Assembly (NCBI GenBank): GCA_016787575.1
Contig: JAEUUO010000009.1
Span: 186,001-250,000, forward strand
DNA length: 64,000 nucleotides
Source: Saprospiraceae bacterium
GTDB taxonomy: Bacteria > Bacteroidota > Bacteroidia > Chitinophagales > Saprospiraceae
Direction of reading: 5' to 3'
The first letter of the stretch is position 1. Each line of letters opens with the position of its first letter. Positions 34,720-41,987 of this stretch are shown piece by piece. Made by a program: the position numbers and the translations under genes. The notes beneath the pieces are model-generated. The model searched no databases, was not told the DNA's origin, and was given only the letters and a program-made list of their open reading frames with translations.

Positions 34720-36972
34720 CTAATACTTAACGCGCAATCCAAATCCTAAACCCATATCACTATCGTAATGACTGGTAATTCCTATAGTGCGATTGATTAA
34801 GTACTCAATTCCTACCATGAATTCCATATCAGAATTTGCCATAAAATTCATACGCAGTCGTTTTGATAAGCTTATATCTTCACGTTTTAATTGGATACGA
34901 ATTTTATTTTGCAAATACCATTCAAATTGAGTTACGATCAACATAGGAATGGTATATTCAAATCCAACGCTAAATTGAGCTCTATTATCTTTTGAGTTTT
35001 TCTGTCCAAATATATTTTTTTCAATTTGGCCATTGTGTAATTTTCTATAACGGACATCAAAACCAACAAAAGGCATCCACCATTGCATTGAGCCGAGGTA
35101 GCGGCCGATATGGGTTTCAGTTTCATATCCATGATGATGGTTATAACCAACCCTCCATTCTGTTCCTAAACGCCATCTTGTATTTTGAAACATAAGCATT
35201 CCATCATTGCCATTTGAAGCAAAATCGTTTTCAATTTTGAAGTGCATTTGTCTATCATCAGCGTAAAGTTTTCGCTTTGCTAGTTTAAGATTAGCCAATG
35301 GGGATATATAATTTGAATAACTAAACACACGCCCCATGCCACTCATCATATGATACAAGATATGGCAATGAAAAAACCAGTCTCCTTCAGAGTTGGCAAG
35401 GAATTCCAGGGTGTCAGTTTCCATGGGCATGATATCAACAACATTTTTCAAGGGCGAAAATTCTCCTTGTCCATTTATTAACCGGAAATCGTGACCGTGT
35501 AAATGCATTGGATGTCGCATCATAGATCTATTGTGTAAAATCAAGCGTAAAATTTCGCCTTTGTTTACTTGTATTCTGTGTGATTCAGACACAACTTTAT
35601 TATTTAAACTCCAAACGTAGCGGTTCATATTACCAGTTAATTCAAAGTTTAAAGTTTTTACTTTGCCTTGCGGAAGCGAAGTATTGTATGTAGCACGAAG
35701 CATTGAATAATTGAAAGTTTGAATTGTAGGATATTCAACCATATGATTTTTTGAATTTTCATCTCCAATCAGATGCTCCGTTTTTTTGGAGTCTAAGCTT
35801 CCTGAAATTTCAGGATACATTACTTCATTCATATCCATTTGGTTGAGGCTCATCTGCATGCCCATATCATCAAGTTGGCCGTTCATCTGCATCATAGCAT
35901 TCATCATTTCCATTCCTTCAAAATAATTGAGCATTGGTAATGGGAAAAGCAGTTGCTTAACACCTTTTCCAATGAATAATGATGCGGAATTAGTTCGATC
36001 TTCAGTAGTTGCCATAAATTCATAAGAAATGGAATCAGAGGGCACTTGTAAAATGATATCTACTGTTTCTGAAACGGCTAAAATGAGTCGGTCTATTTCT
36101 ATGGGTTCTACATCATTGCCATCATGTGCAACAATAGTTATTTTACCTCCGGCATACCGCAACCAAAAATAGGAAGAAGCCCCCGCATTAGAAATTCTTA
36201 ACCGAATTTTATCGCCTCCTTTTAGTGTAAATCCATTGATTTCACTTAGAGTAGTAGATGCAGATCCATTTATTAGAATTTTATCATAGTGTACGTCGCT
36301 AACATCCATGGCAACCATACGCTTCCACTCATTATTTATTTTAGTTTTAAAGTGATTGGATTTAATTGCTTCCGAATAACTCTGTACTGCATTTTTATTT
36401 AAAGCAAACCAGTCGCTTGCATGGTGTAACATTCTGTGTACTGTTTTAGGATTCAGATCTGTCCATTCACTAATTATAACTGGAATAGTTGGCAAGTCAT
36501 CAATCCCTAGGCGCGTGTTGGTCACAAGATTTTTATGTAGAATCATGGAACCATACATTCCAATTTGTTCCTGTAAACCACTATGGCTATGATACCAATG
36601 CGTTCCATGTTGAATAATCGGAAATTTATAGGTATATACTTTACCCGCTGCAATAGGCATTTGAGTTAGGTATGGTACACCATCTTCGCGATTTGGTAAT
36701 AAAAGTCCATGCCAGTGCAATGAAGTTGATTCTTTAAGCAGATTATGAACAATTATTTCTGCAGTATCTCCTACAGTAAATTCAAGTGTTGGCATTGGAA
36801 TTTGACCATTTACAGCAATTGCTCTTTTATTTTTTCCGGCAAAATTAACTAAACTATCTTTGATGTATAGATCATATCGTACCAGCTTTTGACTAATAGC
36901 GGGTACGGAATAAATTAATGCAAGAAATAGAATTACATTTTTTCTGTTAGTCAAATTGAAATGAAAATTCAT
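34720..36972 (-). CDS. CopA/PcoA-type multicopper oxidase fused to a CopB-like C-terminal domain
   Basis: 750 residues with a signal peptide. Copper sites: LHWHGLLLPNREDGVP (His86, His88), THWYHSHSGLQEQ (His125, 128, 130), RHPMHLHGHDFRL and WFFHCHILYHMMSGMGRVF. A Met-rich stretch (MEMMNAMMQMNGQLDDMGMQ), as in PcoA and CueO, could bind Cu(I). After the oxidase (about residue 580) follow about 165 residues of alternating beta-strands (WWMPFVGFDVRYR, FSVGFEYTIPMLI, IGITSHYDSDMGLGFGLRV) resembling the CopB/PcoB outer-membrane barrel. CopA oxidises Cu(I) to the less toxic Cu(II). The gene lies between the Cys-rich gene and the HMA-DUF3347 gene, all on the minus strand. Confidence 0.9.
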   Translation of the reverse strand: MNFHFNLTNRKNVILFLALIYSVPAISQKLVRYDLYIKDSLVNFAGKNKRAIAVNGQIPMPTLEFTVGDTAEIIVHNLLKESTSLHWHGLLLPNREDGVPYLTQMPIAAGKVYTYKFPIIQHGTHWYHSHSGLQEQIGMYGSMILHKNLVTNTRLGIDDLPTIPVIISEWTDLNPKTVHRMLHHASDWFALNKNAVQSYSEAIKSNHFKTKINNEWKRMVAMDVSDVHYDKILINGSASTTLSEINGFTLKGGDKIRLRISNAGASSYFWLRYAGGKITIVAHDGNDVEPIEIDRLILAVSETVDIILQVPSDSISYEFMATTEDRTNSASLFIGKGVKQLLFPLPMLNYFEGMEMMNAMMQMNGQLDDMGMQMSLNQMDMNEVMYPEISGSLDSKKTEHLIGDENSKNHMVEYPTIQTFNYSMLRATYNTSLPQGKVKTLNFELTGNMNRYVWSLNNKVVSESHRIQVNKGEILRLILHNRSMMRHPMHLHGHDFRLINGQGEFSPLKNVVDIMPMETDTLEFLANSEGDWFFHCHILYHMMSGMGRVFSYSNYISPLANLKLAKRKLYADDRQMHFKIENDFASNGNDGMLMFQNTRWRLGTEWRVGYNHHHGYETETHIGRYLGSMQWWMPFVGFDVRYRKLHNGQIEKNIFGQKNSKDNRAQFSVGFEYTIPMLIVTQFEWYLQNKIRIQLKREDISLSKRLRMNFMANSDMEFMVGIEYLINRTIGITSHYDSDMGLGFGLRVKY

Positions 36973-37020
36973 CTAGATCCTATTTTATTCAAATTTTTAA
37001 ATGAACATTAAACTAACAAA

Positions 37021-37902
37021 TTAAGGATTAATGGTTTCTATCGTTTTACCACAGCTTAACATTTTATTTCCATAATATGGATTTTTAATTATTAAATCTT
37101 TACTAAGCCAATTTGCACCAATTCCATCATTTGCCATTGGACAAAATTGATAATAAACAGGTTCCGTTGGTCTAAAATCCTTTAGCACTGTATACATATT
37201 GGAGGAAAGACTAATAAAGTATTTTCTTTGTTGGTCTAATTCTTGTGTTTTGGATATTAATAGAGCATCTCTGGATAGATCTGCTTCGCTTTTCAACCAT
37301 TTTGCTTGCAATTCCATTTTGAGATTGGTTATAATAACAGCTTTCAGTGCATTTAAAAAATCACTGGATTTTTGTGAAGCTTTTGATCCGGATGAATTAA
37401 CCAGAGCATCCTTTAGTTCGAAGTAACTTTTAAATACTAATTGAATACTTTCTTCCTGTTGATTTAAAACTGTATCTTTTATTTTAGGTGAATTTAAAGT
37501 TTCAGTTTTTGAAAATGTAACTTGCGAAGCTTCCAATTTATTTTTTTGTGAGGTAATTGAATTGGGAGTTCTTCTTTTATATTGACAACATTCTGGAAGC
37601 ATATTGTAGGCTTCAACGGGTGCCAAAAACTGGTCATTATCATATCCAGCTAAAGCAACTTTTTTTAATATCTCTTGTAATGTAATCTTGTCTTTGTCAT
37701 ATGTGATATTAGCAATTTTAGTGGATTCATCCCAAACACCTTTTGAAATCTTTTTCTTATTCAAAGATTTTTCAATGCGACTTTTACACATACTGCAATT
37801 GCCGTTTATATAAACACTTTGAATTGCCTGATTTTGGATCTGTGAGCACACTAACTGCGTTATCAATAGAAAAGCAGTTGTCATTAAATTAGTTTTTTTC
37901 AT
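37021..37902 (-). CDS. Exported HMA-domain plus DUF3347 protein
   Basis: 293 residues from the ATG at 37902, where a signal peptide starts (MKKTNLMTTAFLLITQLVCS). The frame runs upstream to 38076, but those residues look random. An HMA domain carries NGNCSMCKSRIEKSL (Cys36, Cys39) and ends LAGYDND. After a Ser/Thr linker comes a helical DUF3347 domain (VFKSYFELKDALVNSS to SLSSNMYTVLKDFRP), followed by YYQFCPMANDGIGANW and MLSCGKT, which resemble the metal-binding tail of CusB-like proteins. It is likely a periplasmic copper-binding or copper-transfer protein. It sits directly downstream of the Cu-ATPase gene. Confidence 0.87.
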   Translation of the reverse strand: MKKTNLMTTAFLLITQLVCSQIQNQAIQSVYINGNCSMCKSRIEKSLNKKKISKGVWDESTKIANITYDKDKITLQEILKKVALAGYDNDQFLAPVEAYNMLPECCQYKRRTPNSITSQKNKLEASQVTFSKTETLNSPKIKDTVLNQQEESIQLVFKSYFELKDALVNSSGSKASQKSSDFLNALKAVIITNLKMELQAKWLKSEADLSRDALLISKTQELDQQRKYFISLSSNMYTVLKDFRPTEPVYYQFCPMANDGIGANWLSKDLIIKNPYYGNKMLSCGKTIETINP

Positions 37903-37932
37903 ATTTATATGTTTAATAAAATAAATTTTGTC

Positions 37933-37950
37933 ATAGAATTTCCATTCTAT
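37933..37950. promoter_or_regulatory. Dyad upstream of the HMA-DUF3347 gene
   Basis: ATAGAAT and ATTCTAT form perfect 7-base arms with a 4-base spacer, 30 bases upstream of the start at 37902. The TAGAA/TTCTA halves also occur in the dyad upstream of the Cu-ATPase gene (40534-40544), which suggests a shared operator. Confidence 0.4.
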
Positions 37951-38085
37951 TTTCAATAATATATTTTGTAAGTTGCCATTTATTAAATAATAGGTTTCTT
38001 TTATTTTAACTAGTTGAGTAAACTTTATTTTTATGTAAAATAAGAATCGTTTTAAGTTCATTTTTACAACTTGCAATTTTTTATA

Positions 38086-40503
38086 CTAAAGTTTTTTAGA
38101 GCGTAATCTTAAACTGTTACTTACCACAGATACTGAACTTAAAGCCATAGCAGCTCCAGCTATCATTGGATTTAGTAGAAATCCATTTATAGGAAATAAA
38201 ATTCCTGCTGCAATTGGTATTCCTATAATATTGTAAATAAATGCCCAGAATAAATTTTGACGAATGGTGGTTATTGTGAACTCTGATAATTTAATGGCTT
38301 GTGGAATTTTTCTTAAATCTGATGAAATAATTGTAATTGAGGAAACATCCATCGCGATATCACTGCCTTTTCCCATGGCAATACTGACATCTGCAAGAGC
38401 AAGTGCATTGCTATCATTGATACCATCTCCCACCATGGCAACGACCTTTGCTTGTTGTTGTAATTTTTGGATATATGCAGCTTTACTTTCGGGCATCATT
38501 TCAGCTTCAAAGTGTTTAATTCCTGTTTCTCTAGCTATAATTTCTGCTGTTTTTTTTGTATCACCAGTCAACATATGTACTTCAATTCCTAAGTTATATA
38601 AATTCTGAATCGCTTGTTTAGAACCGGTTTTAATTTGATCGCTAACAGACAGAATTGCAAGACATGTAATTTCATTTGCAAACCAAATAATAGACATGGC
38701 TTCTGCTTCCCATTGATTTGAAATGGATAGCATTTGTTTTGAAATATTAATTCCATTTTCATGCAAATAGTTTTTCGATCCTATATAATACCATGTATTT
38801 TGGATTTGTGCACGCACGCCCTTACCTGTTTCACTTTCAAAACTGGAAATAGGTTTGGATTGTATTTCTGGAAAAAATTTAACAACTGCTTCTGCTAAAG
38901 GATGTTCGGATTGTTTTTCAATTGAAACCAAAATTTCTTTGAGTTCGTTTGTTTCTTCTTGCCAGACAATTTGATTTATAGAAGGGGACCCTTCAGTAAT
39001 GGTTCCTGTTTTATCCAAAACCAGAACCTGAATTTTTTTTGCCAGTTCTAGACTTTCTGCATCTTTAATAAGGATTCCGTGTTCTGCAGCTTTACCTATG
39101 CCTGCCATTAATGCAGTTGGAGTAGCAAGACCCAGGGCACAGGGACAGGCAATAACCAATACGGTTACAAAGGCAAGCAAGCCATGACTTAGTCCATTGT
39201 TTCCACCCAATATCAACCAACTAATAAAACTCAGCAAGGCAATACCAATAACAACAAAAACAAAAACACCAGAAATTTTATCTACTAATTTTTGTACTGG
39301 TGCTTTGCTTCCTTGTGCTTCTTGTACCAATTTAATGATTTGGGCAAGCACGGTATTGCCAGCCGTTTTTTCCGCAATAAAGCGAACGCTTCCTTTTTGA
39401 TTGATAGTTCCAGCATAAATGAAATCACCTGTATTTTTTTCTACCGGTATGGGTTCGCCGCTCAGCATACTTTCATCTACAAAAGTACTTCCATGAATAA
39501 TTTTTCCATCTAAAGCAATTTTTTCTCCAGGTTTTACTAGGATTGTTTGTCCTATTTTTATCATTTCAACAGGCATATCCACATGATGATCTACTTCATT
39601 TATGACATGAACTGTTTTAGGAGCTAAGTTCATCAATTTTTTAATTGCAAATGAAACGTTTCCTTTTGCACGTTCTTCTAATAACTTACCCAATAGGATA
39701 AAACTGATTACAACCGATGCAGCTTCAAAATAAACATGTGCATGCAATCCTTGATTATGCCAAAAGTGAGGATACAGGGTATTAAATGTGCTAAACAAAT
39801 ACGCAACACCGGTGCTCACTGCCACCAGGGTATCCATATTGGCTGATTGGTGTTTTGCTTGTTTCCAGGCATTGATAAAAAACTGCTTTCCAAAATAAAA
39901 GATTACCGGTGTTGTTAAAATCCACATAATGTAATTTGCATAAGGTATGTTCATAAAAAACATGGCAATTACAAATACAGGAATCGAAAAAGCTATAGAA
40001 CCAATCGTCCGTTGTTTGAGTGAATTAAATTGTTTTGCTTGGAGCGCTTCTAGTTGGTCTTTGGCTTCGTCAGACTCATCAATAACTAATTCGTAACCTA
40101 TATAGTATAAAGTATCTTTCAGTTTTTGTGAACTGATCAAGCCTGGAATAAATTTTATTCGCGCTAAATTATTTGCAAAATTGACCGAAGCCGTCAAAAC
40201 GCCTGGTTGTTTTTCCAATACAGATTGTATGTGTGCAGCACAAGAGCTGCAACTCATATTACGGACAGGATATTCTTTAGTCACAAAAGGAACCTTGTAA
40301 CCCAAGGACTCAATGGTTTTTACAGCTTGATTGATGGCCGTTACAGCTTGGTCTGTCTTTATTAAAACCCATTTGTTATTGAGTTCCACTTTATTATCTT
40401 CCAGTCCTTCTAATTTTGACAAATTTGTGTGGATTAGCAGGGAACAGTGTTCGCTTTCCATGCCCTCAATGGGCAATTTTAATTGTTCTTTGATTACAGA
40501 CAT
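38086..40503 (-). CDS. copA: Cu(I)-translocating P1B-type ATPase
   Basis: 805 residues. There are two N-terminal HMA-type units: the first is degenerate (GMESEHC, one Cys missing), the second intact (NMSCSSCAAH, Cys85, Cys88). The core has the transmembrane CPC motif (ACPCALGLATP, Cys453-Cys455), the phosphorylated Asp497 in DKTGTITEG, the actuator loop around SGEPIPVEK, the nucleotide-domain HP (SEHPLAEAV) and GDGINDSNALA. It pumps Cu(I), and probably Ag(I), out of the cytoplasm using ATP. It lies downstream of the HMA-AraC regulator and upstream of the HMA-DUF3347 gene on the same strand. Confidence 0.95.
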   Translation of the reverse strand: MSVIKEQLKLPIEGMESEHCSLLIHTNLSKLEGLEDNKVELNNKWVLIKTDQAVTAINQAVKTIESLGYKVPFVTKEYPVRNMSCSSCAAHIQSVLEKQPGVLTASVNFANNLARIKFIPGLISSQKLKDTLYYIGYELVIDESDEAKDQLEALQAKQFNSLKQRTIGSIAFSIPVFVIAMFFMNIPYANYIMWILTTPVIFYFGKQFFINAWKQAKHQSANMDTLVAVSTGVAYLFSTFNTLYPHFWHNQGLHAHVYFEAASVVISFILLGKLLEERAKGNVSFAIKKLMNLAPKTVHVINEVDHHVDMPVEMIKIGQTILVKPGEKIALDGKIIHGSTFVDESMLSGEPIPVEKNTGDFIYAGTINQKGSVRFIAEKTAGNTVLAQIIKLVQEAQGSKAPVQKLVDKISGVFVFVVIGIALLSFISWLILGGNNGLSHGLLAFVTVLVIACPCALGLATPTALMAGIGKAAEHGILIKDAESLELAKKIQVLVLDKTGTITEGSPSINQIVWQEETNELKEILVSIEKQSEHPLAEAVVKFFPEIQSKPISSFESETGKGVRAQIQNTWYYIGSKNYLHENGINISKQMLSISNQWEAEAMSIIWFANEITCLAILSVSDQIKTGSKQAIQNLYNLGIEVHMLTGDTKKTAEIIARETGIKHFEAEMMPESKAAYIQKLQQQAKVVAMVGDGINDSNALALADVSIAMGKGSDIAMDVSSITIISSDLRKIPQAIKLSEFTITTIRQNLFWAFIYNIIGIPIAAGILFPINGFLLNPMIAGAAMALSSVSVVSNSLRLRSKKL

Positions 40504-40525
40504 ATCGAATAGAAATAATGGACAA

Positions 40526-40544
40526 ATTTCTAATAGAAATTCTA
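40526..40544. promoter_or_regulatory. Overlapping dyads upstream of the Cu-ATPase gene
   Basis: ATTTCT-AAT-AGAAAT (40526-40540) and TAGAA-A-TTCTA (40534-40544) overlap, ending 22-41 bases upstream of the copA start. This is a typical operator position. The TAGAA/TTCTA halves recur at 37933-37950. Confidence 0.45.
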
Positions 40545-40598
40545 CACGCTATTATACTATTTTGGAAAAGGTTTACAAAATTTTGAAAAGGCAATTTT

Positions 40599-41159
40599 TT
40601 ACACCTTATCCAGTGACAGTCTTTTGTTAATTCCCAAATTTTTAAAATGGCTGGGTGTCAATCCAGTAATTTTTTTAAATTGATTGGATAAATGGGCTAC
40701 ACTGCTGTAATGCAACTTAAATGCAATTTCACTCAAACTTAATTCATTATAAATGAGCAGTTCTTTGGCTTTTTCTATTTTTTGATGAATTAAATATTTC
40801 TCAATCGTAATTCCTTCTACTGCAGAAAACAGATTACTTAAAAAACTGTAGTCTTTGTTTATTTTATTTGTTAAAATTTGTGAAAAATTTTTATGAGTAT
40901 AATCAGTGTCCTTTTGAATATACTCAATAATGACAATTTTTATTTGTTCTATGAGTTGCTGTTTGGAATTGTCTAATATTTCAAAACCTAAAGCTTCTAG
41001 ATTATTATGTAATTTGTTGAGAATGCTTTTAGAAGGTATATTTTGAAGTGTTAATTCCCCCAATTGTAATGATTCAATAGATAAATTTAAAAGCTTTACC
41101 TCGTGCTCAACTGCTAGAATGCAACGATGACAAACCATGTTTTTTATATATAAAACCAT
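40599..41159 (-). CDS. AraC-type regulator with an HMA-like metal-sensing N-terminus
   Basis: 186 residues. The N-terminal about 65 residues read like a heavy-metal-associated ferredoxin-like fold: a first strand VLYIKNM, CHRC (Cys10, Cys13) at the start of the first helix, and LEALGFEIL at the end, where HMA domains have an aGY-type motif. The C-terminal about 100 residues are an AraC helix-turn-helix domain (LSEIAFKLHYSSVAHLSNQF and KKITGLTPSHFKN). I infer that Cu(I) or Ag(I) binding at the CxxC site controls DNA binding. It lies 95 bases upstream of copA on the same strand, the expected place for its regulator. Confidence 0.88.
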   Translation of the reverse strand: MVLYIKNMVCHRCILAVEHEVKLLNLSIESLQLGELTLQNIPSKSILNKLHNNLEALGFEILDNSKQQLIEQIKIVIIEYIQKDTDYTHKNFSQILTNKINKDYSFLSNLFSAVEGITIEKYLIHQKIEKAKELLIYNELSLSEIAFKLHYSSVAHLSNQFKKITGLTPSHFKNLGINKRLSLDKV

Positions 41160-41165
41160 TTATGG

Positions 41166-41180
41166 AGTATTGAAAATACT
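41166..41180. promoter_or_regulatory. Dyad upstream of the HMA-AraC gene
   Basis: AGTATT-GAA-AATACT is a perfect 6+3+6 dyad, six bases before the regulator start. It has the same geometry as ATTTCT-AAT-AGAAAT upstream of copA but a different sequence. It could serve autoregulation. Confidence 0.35.
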
Positions 41181-41238
41181 AAAACTAACAAGATTCCAGG
41201 TCAAATGGTTTAACTAATCCAGATAGGGTGCAGTGCAT

Positions 41239-41646
41239 TTAGTTAAATTTTCTTCTATAATAATAGCAGTAGCCATCACCCCAACCATCGGTAAAAATTA
41301 AATACTGGTCATCAATTCGTATACTTTGAAATGGAGGTCCATTAAAAGTATTAAGGTAGTAATTGCAATTTTGAGTGATGGTGTCTTTATTTTTTTCCAA
41401 TATATAGTTTGTGGTATAAAGGAGTTTATTGTCTTTGAATTCTTTAATTGTATTTGTGCCTATATAAAGCGTCTTTGAATAGTTTTCAGTTTTAGGTGTT
41501 AGGGTCCAACCGCCAAAACCACCAATTGATTTTTCCCAGTTCCAGACGCCCTGTATTTTTTTTGTAAAGTCTTGTTCATCTTCCTTCTGACAGGACAATA
41601 ATGGCAAAAAGAATAAGCAAGTTAAACAGTATAAGTGTTTTTTCAT
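41239..41646 (-). CDS. Small lipoprotein, lipocalin-like
   Basis: 135 residues. MKKHLYCLTCLFFLPLLSCQ ends in a good lipobox (LLSC, Cys19), predicting a lipoprotein. The mature part starts FTKKIQGVWNWEKSIGGFGG and has alternating beta-strands with YILEKNKDTITQNCNYYL and DQYLIFTDGWGDGYCYYYRR. This pattern fits small lipocalin-like lipoproteins common in Bacteroidota (GxW at the first strand). Ligand and role are unknown. It lies 79 bases upstream of the HMA-AraC gene on the same strand but looks unrelated to copper. Confidence 0.75.
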   Translation of the reverse strand: MKKHLYCLTCLFFLPLLSCQKEDEQDFTKKIQGVWNWEKSIGGFGGWTLTPKTENYSKTLYIGTNTIKEFKDNKLLYTTNYILEKNKDTITQNCNYYLNTFNGPPFQSIRIDDQYLIFTDGWGDGYCYYYRRKFN

Positions 41647-41987
41647 TCAATACAAACGTTTTAATTGAATTAAAATTGCATTTCCTTGCTTGAAAGCAAA
41701 AGTATCTTCAATTACTAAAAAGATCTATATTCATTTGATTTGAATAATTAATCAATTCAAATGAATAGAAGCATAACTTTATTTAATTGTACTTTATTGG
41801 AATTAAAATTCGTGTCTTCATTCGTCTTTAATTTGTGCATTCGTGGCAATAAAATTGTTTTTTCTTGCCACGAATGCACGAATGGAGGACGAATTTAAGA
41901 GGAAGAGGATTTGTCATGAATTAATGAAACATGAAAATTCAATTTATTAATTTTACTGCTATGAATACCTATATATTTTCTCAGAGT
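41647..41987. other. 341-base intergenic region with a long inverted repeat, no gene
   Basis: No coding frame or RNA gene is seen. The main structure is the nested inverted repeat at 41820-41894, listed separately; the rest is AT-rich. Confidence 0.7.
41820..41894. repeat. Nested inverted repeat of the CACGAATGCACGAAT type
   Basis: GTGCATTCGTGGCAA (41835-41849) and TTGCCACGAATGCAC (41865-41879) are perfect 15-base arms with a 15-base loop. Outer arms ATTCGTC (41820-41826) and GACGAAT (41888-41894) extend the structure. The related words CACGAATGCACGAATG suggest a dispersed Bacteroidota intergenic repeat that could fold into a stable hairpin. It could also end transcription from the small lipoprotein gene region. 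Confidence 0.75.

Noticed and set aside
37903..38076. N-terminal extension of the HMA-DUF3347 protein
   Set aside because: The extension is Lys/Ile/Tyr-rich noise; a signal peptide begins at the ATG at 37902.
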